A DNA stretch of 64,000 nucleotides from an uncultured Bacteroidota bacterium (GCA_903903635.1 CAIUZK010000211.1:1-64000); one strand, 5' to 3'. Positions 36,708 to 45,880 are shown, numbered from the stretch's first letter. Translations and numbers: made by a program. The notes: a model not told the origin generated them from the letters alone.

Positions 36708-36731
36708 ACTTGTCAACCTATCAACTATTCA
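36708..36731. repeat. Octamer repeat run, three units
   Basis: AACTTGTC, AACCTATC and AACTATTC follow each other in the same 8-bp phase as the array at 7583. It sits between the convergent toxin gene and the YebC gene. Confidence 0.7.
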
Positions 36732-36746
36732 ACAACCCTACCGCAA

Positions 36747-37457
36747 CTACGCCATATTATGAAACACATGCTGAACGTCATCATCACCTTCCAGGCGCTC
36801 AATCAGTTTAAACACCTCTTCACTTTGTTCTTCGCTCACTTCAATTGTATTGGCAGGTATCCACTCCAGTTCCGATGAAATAATTGTGATCCCTTTTTCT
36901 TCAAGGGCTTTCTGCATATTACCAAAGTCGGTAAATCCGCAGCGGATAATAATATTACCTTCACTATCCTCACCTACTTCTTCCAGGCCAAAGTCAATCA
37001 ATTCCAGTTCCAGTTCATCCATATTCAGACCTTCCGGTTTCAGCTTAAACATACCCAGGTGCTTGAACAGGAAACTCACTGAACCACTGTTGCCCGGTGT
37101 ACCGCCACCTTTATTAAAATGGCTGCGCACATTGGCCACAGTCCTTGTTGTATTATCAGTTGCAGTAACTACCAGCAGGGCAATTCCATAGGGGGCATAA
37201 CCTTCATACAGCACCTCATCATAGTTGCTGGTATCCTTACCCATGGCATTCTTGATGGCCGCCTCAATACGGTCTTTAGGCATGTTGAATGACTTGGCAT
37301 TCTGCATTACCCTGCGCAGCATAGGATTAGTATCCGGCTCCGGACCACCCTTCTTAACAGCAATAGCTATTTCTTTACCTACACGGCTGAATTGTTTCGC
37401 CATCCGGTCGTACCGGGCAAACATGCTTGATTTACGTACTTCAAATATCCTACCCAT
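36747..37457 (-). CDS. YebC/PmpR family protein
   Basis: 236 residues from the ATG of MGRIFEVRKSSMFARYDRM; an in-frame start at 37499 would add 14 residues unlike the family and would run into the inverted-repeat element. Family blocks include FSRVGKEIAIAVKKGG, NMPKDRIEAAIKNAMGKD, YEGYAPYGIALLV, TDNTTRTVANVRSHFNKGGG and GNSGSVSFLF. YebC-type proteins (TACO1 in mitochondria) influence translation of polyproline stretches and are also described as transcription regulators. Gap to the RelE toxin is 87 bp. Confidence 0.93.
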   Translation of the reverse strand: MGRIFEVRKSSMFARYDRMAKQFSRVGKEIAIAVKKGGPEPDTNPMLRRVMQNAKSFNMPKDRIEAAIKNAMGKDTSNYDEVLYEGYAPYGIALLVVTATDNTTRTVANVRSHFNKGGGTPGNSGSVSFLFKHLGMFKLKPEGLNMDELELELIDFGLEEVGEDSEGNIIIRCGFTDFGNMQKALEEKGITIISSELEWIPANTIEVSEEQSEEVFKLIERLEGDDDVQHVFHNMA

Positions 37458-37485
37458 ATTATTTTCTAACAGAGAATTTAATTGA

Positions 37486-37642
37486 GGAACGATGACCAAA
37501 TAACTCCCACCATCTTACTTGTTCTATTCCATTTTTATTTCGTTGTAAAAGTCTTAAAATAATTCATTATTCGCAGATTTTACGCCTCATAAAAAAGAAA
37601 TATAACTTCGCAATATGGTGGAACTTATTTCATCAACGTTCC
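37486..37642. repeat. Inverted-repeat element, full copy B (157 bp)
   Basis: The left arm 37486-37512 and the right arm 37616-37642 are inverted copies matching at 22 of 27 positions, with termini GGAACG and CGTTCC. The ~100-bp interior contains AATTCATTATTCGCAGATTT, which recurs at 38078. Copy A at 24976 shares the arms but has a 14-nt interior. It lies entirely upstream of the chosen YebC start. No transposase is present. Confidence 0.7.
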
Positions 37643-37705
37643 TGAGGGCGCAAAAATAAGAATTGTTTCCTTAGGAACATGGAGAAAATATAGACCTGAA
37701 AATAA

Positions 37706-38005
37706 TTACTTCAATTTTCCGATCGCCTTTCTAAAATCATTTGTAGTTAAAGTATCCTCATTTTTCTTCGACTCCCTCATTAAATGCAACATACAATAAT
37801 CATCCACATCTTCATTTTCAATAATAGTCATCAGGTTGACTACATCATCTGCCGACCAGTTACCCCTTTGTTTTTTAGCTGAAAATGTTGCCGGTGTTAT
37901 ACCCATTTTTTTGCTCAAATAATCATTCCGGTAGCCACTTATCTCTATCAGTTCAGGTAGCATTCCCAGCAGCGCTCTATATTTATTTGCTATCTCAGTT
38001 ACCAT
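37706..38005 (-). CDS. Small XRE-like HTH protein
   Basis: 99 residues. The centre, RNDYLSKKMGITPATFSAKKQRGNWSADD, reads as a Cro/C1-type helix-turn-helix, with an N-terminal helix and a C-terminal acidic helix (TIIENEDVDDY). It could be a repressor of a small module or a solitary regulator. The gene is flanked on both sides by 57-bp direct repeats (37557-37613 and 38078-38134), which suggests it travels or was duplicated with them. No operon partner is visible. Confidence 0.65.
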   Translation of the reverse strand: MVTEIANKYRALLGMLPELIEISGYRNDYLSKKMGITPATFSAKKQRGNWSADDVVNLMTIIENEDVDDYCMLHLMRESKKNEDTLTTNDFRKAIGKLK

Positions 38006-38077
38006 ATCTGTTGATTTAAAACAAAAATAATGAATTTATGGTAAACACAAAAATATTTCCGCTACATAAAAAGCATT

Positions 38078-38134
38078 AAATAATTCATTATCCGCAGATT
38101 TTACGCCTTATTAAAAAGAAATAATTATTCGCAA
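38078..38134. repeat. Direct repeat of element B interior
   Basis: AAATAATTCATTATCCGCAG and the following bases match 37557-37613 closely (GCAGATTTTACGCCT is identical; a few changes near AAAGAAATA). The downstream GGGAGGAACATCTG resembles a decayed right arm of the element. The two copies bracket the XRE-like gene. Confidence 0.7.
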
Positions 38135-38175
38135 GAGGGAGGAACATCTGGTAAATGTATTTAAGAAAACAATGC

Positions 38176-38811
38176 TTACAACCGGGGTACATAAATAACG
38201 AACTTATCTTCAAACATAGGTTCATTAAAAATATTGCTCACACTCCATGCCTGTACTATCCTTTTCAGCCCTGAGTCATTTATTTCTTTGGTGAGGTCGC
38301 CACCTTTGAGGCAAATGAGTCCGTTAGGAAATTCATCGCTTTTCTGCCCTTTCCTGATCAATGGGCTTATCCATTTCCATAAATCTCCCAATGGGGCAAC
38401 AGCTCTCGATACAGCAAAATCAAAACTCCTGCCCTTCAATTCCTCCACCCTGCCATGAATGGCAGTAACATTCTTCAATCCTATGGCAGCGCTCACTTCT
38501 TCCACCACCTTGATTTTTTTACCGATACTGTCGACCAAGGTAAAATGAACATCAGGGAAAAATATGGCCAGCGGAATGCCCGGGAAGCCCCCACCAGTGC
38601 CGATATCTACAACTTCGGCTCCTTTGTCGAAAGAACATAGCACTGCGATGGATAAAGAATGTAAAACATGCTTTTCGTACAAGGCATCTATATCCTTGCG
38701 CGATATCACATTGATTTTCTCATTCCACTCTTTGTAAAGGGCTTCCAGTTTCCTGAACTGCTCAATTTGCTCAGGAGTAAAATCGGCAAAGTATTTTAAA
38801 ATTATGTCCAA
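38176..38811 (-). CDS. rsmG: 16S rRNA G527 N7-methyltransferase
   Basis: 211 residues, full length. The SAM motif is VVDIGTGGGFPGIPLAIFFPD; the N-terminal EKINVISRKDIDALYEKHVLHSL and the conserved FDFAVSRAVAPLGDLWKW complete the RsmG/GidB signature. It methylates N7 of G527 in the 530 loop of 16S rRNA. The ATG overlaps the end of the glycosyltransferase gene by 10 bp, suggesting coupled translation although the functions differ. Confidence 0.95.
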   Translation of the reverse strand: MDIILKYFADFTPEQIEQFRKLEALYKEWNEKINVISRKDIDALYEKHVLHSLSIAVLCSFDKGAEVVDIGTGGGFPGIPLAIFFPDVHFTLVDSIGKKIKVVEEVSAAIGLKNVTAIHGRVEELKGRSFDFAVSRAVAPLGDLWKWISPLIRKGQKSDEFPNGLICLKGGDLTKEINDSGLKRIVQAWSVSNIFNEPMFEDKFVIYVPRL

Positions 38812-39908
38812 GTCTTTTTGTTTTTCCAGGTTATGTATGGCAGAAAGGCAAAGTTATACAGCATCCACCCAATATCGAAGAGCGGGAATAAATAAACCCT
38901 GCTTTTTTCTTTAAGCTTGCCGGCATAATGCAGCCACAAAACAGAAACTACTGCTGACCGCAAACCGAGCAGACAAAGGGCAACCGGCCAAAAGGGTGTC
39001 AGCAGTAATGCAATCAGGCCTATCCACATCAGGGCATGAGACAGCCCATATGCGCCCAGCATTAACTGAACAGGCCACTTATAATACTTCCCTGTAGACA
39101 GATGCCGTTGTTTCTGCGCAATCCAATCTTTCCAGTTATCCTTAGCATCTGACCAGGTAAAGGCCGATGGTGCAGCTACTACAGCCATGTTATCTCCGGT
39201 GCCGCAAATGCTTACCAGCAGATCATCATCACCTGAGGGCACTTCGTTCCATATTTTGCTTTGCCGGGCTTTCAGAAAAACCTCCTTTGTACAAGCCATG
39301 TTCCGGCCCACTGCCATATAGGGATGACCAGCCCCGGCATAAGCGCTGTACTGTATAAAGGTATGCACGGTCTCCCACCTGGTAAAGGCGTTGAGCAGGC
39401 CCGCACCCTCATTATAGCCGCCATATCCTGCCACTATTTCTTTGCCGTTTGCAAGCGGCGCCACCATTTGCCTAAGCCAGGACTCGCTAGCAGGCATGCA
39501 GTCGGCATCAATGAGCAACAGCCAGTCGTACTTTGCAATAGCTACTCCCTTGCTCAAAGCATACTTCTTCCCTTTGAGATTCCTGCGCTCATAAGATGAA
39601 ATAATGACCTCAGTTAAATTGTCGCAAGCACTTTTCAGGATTTTCAAAACTTGTCCGGTATCATCATTCGAGCCATCATTGACAACAATTACCTCATAGG
39701 CTCCGTCATACACCTGGGATAGAACCACCGGTAAATATTTTGCCAGATTGATGCCTTCATTTTTCGCGCAAATGATGATGCTCACACTCCCCCAATTCGA
39801 AACCTGATTATTTGAAACTTCCGGATTTTTCAACTGGCAGACAAAAAACCAGGCCGTATAAACAATCTGGACAATAAGACAAGCAAAAATAATGTACAAT
39901 AAAACCAT
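38802..39908 (-). CDS. Family 2 glycosyltransferase, membrane-bound
   Basis: 368 residues. An N-terminal transmembrane helix precedes the GT-A domain: SIIICAKNEG, VIVVNDGSNDDTG, DWLLLIDADCMPASESW (the DxD motif) and the acceptor-region GDDDLLVS and QKRHLSTGKY. Two to three C-terminal helices follow. The product resembles processive or polyprenyl-phosphate-linked glycosyltransferases. It acts on the cytoplasmic face. It forms an overlapping pair with rsmG. Confidence 0.9.
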   Translation of the reverse strand: MVLLYIIFACLIVQIVYTAWFFVCQLKNPEVSNNQVSNWGSVSIIICAKNEGINLAKYLPVVLSQVYDGAYEVIVVNDGSNDDTGQVLKILKSACDNLTEVIISSYERRNLKGKKYALSKGVAIAKYDWLLLIDADCMPASESWLRQMVAPLANGKEIVAGYGGYNEGAGLLNAFTRWETVHTFIQYSAYAGAGHPYMAVGRNMACTKEVFLKARQSKIWNEVPSGDDDLLVSICGTGDNMAVVAAPSAFTWSDAKDNWKDWIAQKQRHLSTGKYYKWPVQLMLGAYGLSHALMWIGLIALLLTPFWPVALCLLGLRSAVVSVLWLHYAGKLKEKSRVYLFPLFDIGWMLYNFAFLPYITWKNKKTWT

Positions 39909-40060
39909 TAGTTGTAAAGGTAATGCGGGAACGTTTACCTAAACACAATACGGCTCATTTTCCCCGGTTTCAATGGAGATGCCATGTATAGGCCAATTTA
40001 AATTTGCTGATTAAATACAGCAAATCGACTTTCGACCAAACATAAAAACAAACTAATAAT

Positions 40061-40690
40061 TTACTGGCTCTTCACTACGATATCGTCAAATTCCACAACC
40101 TCTGAGTTTTCGATGTATAGCTTCACAGGGCAATCTGCAGGAAGAGTAACATCTTTTTTATACATCATTTGCCCGTTTGCATAAAATGTTGCCTGGCCGT
40201 TCTGGTAGGTTATCTCCCACTTATTATCTGCTGTCCCTTTCTTGTTGATAATTGCCTGCTCATTCCAGTCAACCAATGTTTCATACTTCTTTTCAGCGGA
40301 GTTATATTTCAATAACCGCCTATCTCCATCAGCATAAAGAAGGAAATAATAATCTCCCAGAATAACACCATAAGGACTGTAAGAATTATCTGTTTTCATG
40401 TTCTTAATCCATCTGGTAGTATAAGAAAGCGAAAAATTATTGGATGGCAATTTATAATCCGGCATCTTGATCCAGTATCCACCACCCTTGCCTGTGAGGT
40501 ACTTTTTTGCTTCCATCACTAATCTGCCGTTTTCTATTTTACGAACTACATTGTTATCTTCACCCAGGTTCCAGCCCCGGTCATTCTCCTTAAAGTGTTC
40601 CTCAACAAGCACCTTACCCGATTGTGCATGTGTGCTGGTAACCGGAGCCAATAAAAATACCATAGCTAAAAACTGAATTCCGTATTTCAT
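40061..40690 (-). CDS. Secreted protein, jelly-roll-like
   Basis: 209 residues with a signal peptide (MKYGIQFLAMVFLLAPVTSTHAQ). The mature part starts VLVEEHFKENDRGWNLG and is rich in beta-strand patterns (FSLSYTTRWIKN, YGVILGDYYFLLYADGDRRLLKYN, ATFYANGQMMYKKDV, PVKLYIENSEVVEFDDIVV). This is reminiscent of concanavalin-like or LamG-type domains that bind carbohydrate, but family membership is uncertain. It lies alone on the minus strand, 152 bp from the glycosyltransferase gene. Confidence 0.65.
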   Translation of the reverse strand: MKYGIQFLAMVFLLAPVTSTHAQSGKVLVEEHFKENDRGWNLGEDNNVVRKIENGRLVMEAKKYLTGKGGGYWIKMPDYKLPSNNFSLSYTTRWIKNMKTDNSYSPYGVILGDYYFLLYADGDRRLLKYNSAEKKYETLVDWNEQAIINKKGTADNKWEITYQNGQATFYANGQMMYKKDVTLPADCPVKLYIENSEVVEFDDIVVKSQ

Positions 40691-40867
40691 AATTTATTTT
40701 GATTTAGGTAAATAACTAAAAATCAACACAAAATAATGCCTGATATATACCAATGCAATACCCCAAATGCGGTATATTTCATCTGGATAGTTATTAATTA
40801 AAGGGTGATTTCCAAAAATCAATCCATTATATCCATCCTACATTCTTTTAGAGTTCACTATATTTGT

Positions 40868-43378
40868 ATGATAGTGACCGGTATCGAACAACTTAGAAAA
40901 TGGGCCAATGGCATTTGGTTGGCATCTGTCAACAAGGATACTAAAATCAGTATTTTAGCTATTGATAGCCGCAATATTGATTCGGAAAACACGTTGTTCA
41001 TTGCTATCAAAAGCGCCCACCGTGATGGTCATAACTTCCTGTTTGATGCATGGCAGAAAGGGGTGCGCAATTTCCTGGTCGACCATGAGCCTCTGGATAG
41101 CCGACTGGCTGACTCAAATATTATTCTTGTCAAGGACACAATTGCCGCATTGCAGAAAATTGCCGCCGGATACCGCAGCCTTTTCCATTGCCCGGTTATC
41201 GGCATTACGGGCAGCAATGGCAAAACAATAATAAAGGAATGGTTGTATCAGTTGCTCAGCCAGCATTACAATATTGTACGAAGTCCGAAAAGCTACAACT
41301 CACAGATTGGTGTCCCATTGTCGGTATGGCTTATGAACCCCGACAACGAACTGGCTTTATTTGAGGCCGGTATTTCTCAGCCGGGCGAAATGGAAAAACT
41401 GGAAAGAATTATCCAGCCCACCATAGGTATCATTACCAATATAGGCGAAGCACATAGCGAAAGTTTTTTGAACAGCCGCCAGAAGATCAATGAAAAACTG
41501 ATCCTCTTCCGCAATGTAAAACAACTGATTTATTGTCATGATCATGCTGAATTGAACCAGGCTATTGTTCAGTATATGCACCACGTAAAAGGAGGCCGGA
41601 CAGAAGAACCTTTGCAACTCTTTACCTGGTCTCAAAAATCAGATGCCGATCTCCGCATCACATCTGTAAGCAAAGAACATGGCAAGACAGAAATCAACGC
41701 TATCTGCAAGTCGGAAAACTTACAAATAACGATTCCCTTTACTGATGAGGCTTCAATAGAAAATGCTATACACTGCTGGTGTGTCATGCTGCTGCTTGGT
41801 GAGGATAAAAAGTACACTTCGGCGCAAATGGCTCATTTGCAGCCGGTATCCATGCGCCTGGAACTGCGCCACGGCATCAACGACAGCACGCTGATCAATG
41901 ATGCTTATAATTCAGACCTTACATCAGTTCAGTTGGCCTTAAACCACCTGGAGCAGCAAAAACAACACACCCACCATACCGTGATCCTGTCTGATATTAT
42001 GCAGCCGGGCAAAAGGGATATGGATCTGTATGAAGAGATTGCCTCCTACATCAGCCGAAGAAACATACAGCGGTTTATAGGTATAGGACCTGCATTGTAT
42101 AAAAATAAATCGGCCTTCAGGAAGCATAAAAAACTACGCAGTATTTTCTTTAAGTCGACTGAGGAGTTTCTTAAAAATTTCCACCTGCTTACGTTCAATA
42201 AGGAAGCCATACTGCTGAAGGGCGCAAGGATATTTGCCTTCGAAAAAATAGCATTGCTGCTGGAGCAAAAAGTACACCAGACTGTAATGACCATCGATCT
42301 TTCGGCGCTTACGCACAATCTGAATGTCTTTAGGGCTGAGCTGGCGCCGGGAGTAAAAACAATGGCCATGGTTAAGGCATTCTCTTATGGCAGCGGTAGT
42401 TTTGAAATTGCCAACAGACTGTACCAGGCAGGCGTTGATTATCTTACTGTGGCCTACACAGACGAGGGCATTGCCCTACGCAGGGGAGGTATCAAAATGC
42501 CGGTAATGGTGATGAGTCCTGATGCTACTTCCTTCGATCGCATGATAGCCTGGAAACTCGAACCTGAACTTTTTAATTTCCGTTCATTAGCTGCATTTGC
42601 CAGTATAGCCCAGACATTTGGGGCGGAAAACTACCCGGTACATATAAAGCTGGATACGGGTATGCATCGTCTGGGCTTTGGTCCCGAAGATATAGACGAA
42701 CTTATTGCACGCATCAACGAATGCCCTAACATCCGGGTTGCTACTATTTTCAGTCACCTGGCAGCAGGCGACGACCCAAGGGAGGATGCATTTACCATGC
42801 AGCAGGCAAACAGATTCAGGGAGATGAGCGATCAACTGATAGCCGGTCTGCCTGACCAACCCATGCTGCATCTGTGCAATTCTGCCGGTACGGTAAGGCA
42901 TCACAATCTGCATTTCGATATGGTGCGCCTGGGCATTGGTTTGTATGGCGCCGACAGCAGCCGTGAATTGCAAAACAAACTGAAACAGATCAGCACGCTC
43001 ACCACCAGCATTGCCCAGATAAGGAAGGTAGCTACAGGCGAGAGTATAGGATACGGTCATCATGCTATTGCCCCGAAAGACCTAACCGTTGCCACGATTT
43101 GCATAGGCTATGCCGATGGCTACCCCAGATCGCTGGGCAATGGCAAAGCCCATGTACTTATTCATGGACAGCCTGCCAAAACTATTGGTTCAATTTGTAT
43201 GGATATGTGCATGGTAGATATTTCGGAAATACCTGCCGCAAAAGAAGGCGATGAAGCTATAATTTTCGGACCTGAATTACCTGCCACAAAACTGGCTGAA
43301 TGGGCCGGAACTATCTCTTACGAAATCATGACCAGCATATCGCAACGGGTAAAAAGAATTTATGTAAATGAGGAGTAA
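40868..43378 (+). CDS. murF-alr: Fused MurF ligase and alanine racemase
   Basis: 836 residues from the ATG of MIVTGIEQLRKWANG; an in-frame start at 40805 would add 21 residues outside the domain. The N-terminal half is a Mur ligase: GITGSNGKT at about residues 112-120, the family GISQPGEMEKLERII, and LINDAYNSDLTS. The C-terminal half, from about residue 474, is alanine racemase with PLP-binding Lys503 in MVKAFSYGSG and GYGHHAIAPKD ... GYADGYPRSLGNG. The fusion makes D-Ala and adds D-Ala-D-Ala to UDP-MurNAc-tripeptide. This fusion is known in Bacteroidota. Confidence 0.93.
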   Translation: MIVTGIEQLRKWANGIWLASVNKDTKISILAIDSRNIDSENTLFIAIKSAHRDGHNFLFDAWQKGVRNFLVDHEPLDSRLADSNIILVKDTIAALQKIAAGYRSLFHCPVIGITGSNGKTIIKEWLYQLLSQHYNIVRSPKSYNSQIGVPLSVWLMNPDNELALFEAGISQPGEMEKLERIIQPTIGIITNIGEAHSESFLNSRQKINEKLILFRNVKQLIYCHDHAELNQAIVQYMHHVKGGRTEEPLQLFTWSQKSDADLRITSVSKEHGKTEINAICKSENLQITIPFTDEASIENAIHCWCVMLLLGEDKKYTSAQMAHLQPVSMRLELRHGINDSTLINDAYNSDLTSVQLALNHLEQQKQHTHHTVILSDIMQPGKRDMDLYEEIASYISRRNIQRFIGIGPALYKNKSAFRKHKKLRSIFFKSTEEFLKNFHLLTFNKEAILLKGARIFAFEKIALLLEQKVHQTVMTIDLSALTHNLNVFRAELAPGVKTMAMVKAFSYGSGSFEIANRLYQAGVDYLTVAYTDEGIALRRGGIKMPVMVMSPDATSFDRMIAWKLEPELFNFRSLAAFASIAQTFGAENYPVHIKLDTGMHRLGFGPEDIDELIARINECPNIRVATIFSHLAAGDDPREDAFTMQQANRFREMSDQLIAGLPDQPMLHLCNSAGTVRHHNLHFDMVRLGIGLYGADSSRELQNKLKQISTLTTSIAQIRKVATGESIGYGHHAIAPKDLTVATICIGYADGYPRSLGNGKAHVLIHGQPAKTIGSICMDMCMVDISEIPAAKEGDEAIIFGPELPATKLAEWAGTISYEIMTSISQRVKRIYVNEE

Positions 43379-43394
43379 GTACTGATGCTTAGAC

Positions 43395-43958
43395 TTATGA
43401 TTTCAGTAATTTTTTATTGCTTACTTCTTTGAGTTCGCCCAGCAACATCCTGACCGATATTATTTCGTCCTGAGTCATGTTTTTCTTCGAAATAATATTG
43501 GCAACCACGCTGCTTCCGTAGATCAGAAAAGCCCTTTTAATTTCAAGGATCTTAAAGGTTGCTTTCCAATCAACTTCAGAATAAAAACTTTCCCCTGTTA
43601 CTTTCATTTTTTCAGGAGTCAGCTCATAGGTTATTTCTTCCTGTAGCCTTTGGTAGGAATTGAAATTCTTTCTGGCTGTAACCTTAATTATTACATTTCT
43701 AACAAATACTATGTAGACACCCAAAACAAATGCAAGATAGGGTGGCTGATCATTATATAAAATACCCAGAAAGTATAATGGTAACAAGGCCAAACATAAA
43801 ACGCCCACACAGATCAGAACAATAATAAAGGGTTTCTTATAGGTTAGTTCCAAAACTATTTTATAATAATCAGGAAATTCCATTTTGGTTTTTATGATCA
43901 TGGCACATTTTTTCAATGAAAAATGCGATCTCCAATCCACATATTTTGTCTGAAACAA
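43395..43958 (-). CDS. YcxB-like membrane protein
   Basis: 187 residues; an ATG at codon 20 (43901, MIIKTKMEF) may be the real start since the first 19 residues are atypical. Two transmembrane helices (about 44-65 and 74-91) precede a cytosolic C-terminal part with ITYELTPEKMKVTGESFYSEVDWKATFKILEIKRAFLIY, the YcxB-like domain pattern. Function is unknown. It lies 4 bp after the kinase gene on the same strand, so the two are probably co-transcribed. Confidence 0.65.
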   Translation of the reverse strand: MFQTKYVDWRSHFSLKKCAMIIKTKMEFPDYYKIVLELTYKKPFIIVLICVGVLCLALLPLYFLGILYNDQPPYLAFVLGVYIVFVRNVIIKVTARKNFNSYQRLQEEITYELTPEKMKVTGESFYSEVDWKATFKILEIKRAFLIYGSSVVANIISKKNMTQDEIISVRMLLGELKEVSNKKLLKS

Positions 43959-43962
43959 AAGA

Positions 43963-44814
43963 CTACAACAACTCCTTGTAGTACTTTATCAATCCATCCA
44001 TGGGGCTCTTGATCACATTGCCGATTTCCAGTTCGTACTGGTGGCAGAGGTTTTCTATTACATCCCTGAATTCAAACGCAATTGAACCCGAAAAATAAAG
44101 CGGGAGGTTCCAGGTATTGCGGTGCTTCAGTATACTGGTATGAAAAAAATCATTGAGGCAATCTTCTATAATATTCTCCACCATGTAGTGCCCCCTGTTT
44201 TCCTTGAGCAGCGTAACAAACGAAGCAAGGTAACGGTTAGGATTTGGTTGATGGTATAGCGTATTGATTATTTGCCTGATGTCATCACCAAAACGCATTT
44301 CAAAACCCATTCTCAGTTCAGGGTCAAACGTTCCGTAGGCATAATACTGCAGTATACGCTTGCCCATATAATTGCCGCCGCCTTCATCTCCTGCTATATA
44401 TCCCAGCGATGGCTTCTGTTCCTTAATTATTTTACCATTGTAATAGCACGAAGCGCTGCCCGTGCCGAGTATGCAAACCACCCCCTTGTCATTGCCGCAC
44501 AATGCCCTTGCGGCAGCCATCATATCACCCTGCACATCTATCTTCTTAATACCAAAATGCGCCTTAAAAATATCATGCAGAAAAACCTGTTTTTCCGGAT
44601 TGGCAGCACCAGCGCCGAAGTAGGCCATCTGGTCTGTTTTATACTTTTTGTTATCCCACGGAATTTCGGTTCGCAAGATCTCTTCGATCATTTCCTTACT
44701 CTGCAGATAAGGGTTAATGCCCTGGGTACTGAATCGAACCGGCTTCCTGCCTTTCTTCATCAGGCACCAGTCTGTTTTAGTAGATCCGCTATCAGCAATC
44801 AGGTATGAAGCCAT
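43963..44814 (-). CDS. BadF/BcrA-type ATPase, N-acetylglucosamine kinase-like
   Basis: 283 residues of the ASKHA fold. Phosphate-binding loops are DSGSTKTDWCLM at the N-terminus and GTGSASCYY in the middle; the family GYIAGDEGGGNYMGKRI follows. It resembles N-acetylglucosamine kinases such as the human NAGK family. It may salvage aminosugars from cell-wall turnover, which would suit murF-alr nearby, but the substrate is inferred only. It is followed at 4 bp by the YcxB-like gene. Confidence 0.82.
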   Translation of the reverse strand: MASYLIADSGSTKTDWCLMKKGRKPVRFSTQGINPYLQSKEMIEEILRTEIPWDNKKYKTDQMAYFGAGAANPEKQVFLHDIFKAHFGIKKIDVQGDMMAAARALCGNDKGVVCILGTGSASCYYNGKIIKEQKPSLGYIAGDEGGGNYMGKRILQYYAYGTFDPELRMGFEMRFGDDIRQIINTLYHQPNPNRYLASFVTLLKENRGHYMVENIIEDCLNDFFHTSILKHRNTWNLPLYFSGSIAFEFRDVIENLCHQYELEIGNVIKSPMDGLIKYYKELL

Positions 44815-45067
44815 AGAATTGTATTACTATACAAATATGCGTAATTGAAGTGTATAATCCTAGCACTTTAACAAATAAAAAAACTGAAGACAAAACCACC
44901 TTTTTCGATTGATTTTTTTCGTGACTTTCATAGATCAGAGGCTAGGCTATCTTACTTTATTTTGCCTGTGCAGTGCCTGGAATTTCCCCAACCCTCATTA
45001 AATAAAACTATGTCCTATTTTGCTAAATATGGACATTCTTGTAACTTTAGGCTTTAAAAACAGTAGT
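44815..45067. other. Intergenic region before parD-like gene
   Basis: About 250 bp, AT-rich and with no strong ORF. It must hold promoters for the minus-strand kinase and the plus-strand antitoxin gene. None is clear. Confidence 0.4.
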
Positions 45068-45301
45068 ATGAATATCAGTTTCACCGAAAAACAGCAGAAT
45101 TATATCTCCAATCAGGTATTAGGTGGTGATTATCAAAACGCATCTGAAGTAGTAAGGGATGCGCTGCGCCTGCACGAACTATACAGAAACAAAGTGCTTG
45201 ATGAACTTCGTGGAGAAATCGCCAAGGGATGGGATAGCCCAGTAAGCAAGAGGAGCGTAAAAGATATTATCAATGCGAAAACCAAAACATTAAAGGGCTA
45301 A
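45068..45301 (+). CDS. ParD-like antitoxin
   Basis: 77 residues from the ATG of MNISFTEKQQNYISNQV; a longer frame to 45020 exists but its extra residues do not fit. The N-terminus is a ribbon-helix-helix, followed by GGDYQNASEVVRDALRLHELYRNK, the hallmark of the ParD/CC2985 antitoxin family. The stop codon TAA is followed immediately by the ATG of the broken parE. It therefore appears to be an orphaned antitoxin. Confidence 0.82.
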   Translation: MNISFTEKQQNYISNQVLGGDYQNASEVVRDALRLHELYRNKVLDELRGEIAKGWDSPVSKRSVKDIINAKTKTLKG

Positions 45302-45442
45302 ATGGCCATTTTACATAAGCCATACGAACTCAGCCAGGAGGCAGACAATGATCTTGTGGAAATACTTGATTATTCGGTAGATCAATTCTGATTAGACCAG
45401 ACAATCAAGTATTTGAGGGATTTTGAGACTATTTTCGGCTGA
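45302..45442 (+). pseudogene. Truncated, interrupted ParE-type toxin gene
   Basis: From the ATG at 45302 the frame reads HKPYELSQEADNDLVEILDY, the start of a ParE toxin, but it hits TGA at 45389-45391 after 29 codons. Reading on in the same frame gives LDQTIKYLRDFETIFG before a second TGA at 45440. TGA probably replaced GGA (Gly) at codon 30. The C-terminal half of the toxin, about 50 residues, is missing. Confidence 0.85.
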
Positions 45443-45493
45443 TTGACTAAATTTGCTTTTCAATTATATTTAATGGCACTACAATCAGTATTT

Positions 45494-45880
45494 ATGAAAA
45501 GACTCAGTATGCTTGTTTTGGCGCTAATGATTACGCTCTCGGCCTGCGGCAAGAAAGGGAAAGCGCTGGATGCCTATGACAATGGCAAAACAATTGTTAT
45601 GAAAATGGGCCGGACATTCACGGTTACACTGACTAATCCCGGCGATGGTGGCTATTCCTTTTTGCCACCAACCTATGACAGATCGATGATAAAATTAGTA
45701 TCTCACAGCCATACTGTCCGTAAACACCCTGCTGCTGGCGATTTTGGCTCCGATGATTGGGTATTTAAGATTATTGGTAATAATAGCCAAAGTAATGTGC
45801 TGATACAGGCTCAGCGAGGCTGGGAGGCGGGTAAGGAAAACCCAATTACTATGTTTAGTGTTACGATAAAAGTTGAGTGA
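45494..45880 (+). CDS. Chagasin-like (I42) protease inhibitor lipoprotein
   Basis: 128 residues from the ATG of MKRLSMLVL. The lipoprotein signal ends LSACGKK. The mature domain has the inhibitor I42 pattern: MGRTFTVTLTNPGDGGYSFLPP corresponds to the GNPTTGYxW loop, and NVLIQAQRGWEAGKEN to the RPWE loop. The canonical NPTTGY Thr residues are changed here to NPGDGGY. Family members inhibit papain-like cysteine proteases. It is probably anchored to the periplasmic side of a membrane. The start is 51 bp after the broken parE. Confidence 0.72.
   Translation: MKRLSMLVLALMITLSACGKKGKALDAYDNGKTIVMKMGRTFTVTLTNPGDGGYSFLPPTYDRSMIKLVSHSHTVRKHPAAGDFGSDDWVFKIIGNNSQSNVLIQAQRGWEAGKENPITMFSVTIKVE

Noticed and set aside
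40859-40866. TATATTTG box as promoter of murF-alr
   Set aside because: It ends 1 bp before the ATG, so transcription would begin inside the coding region; a chance match is more likely.
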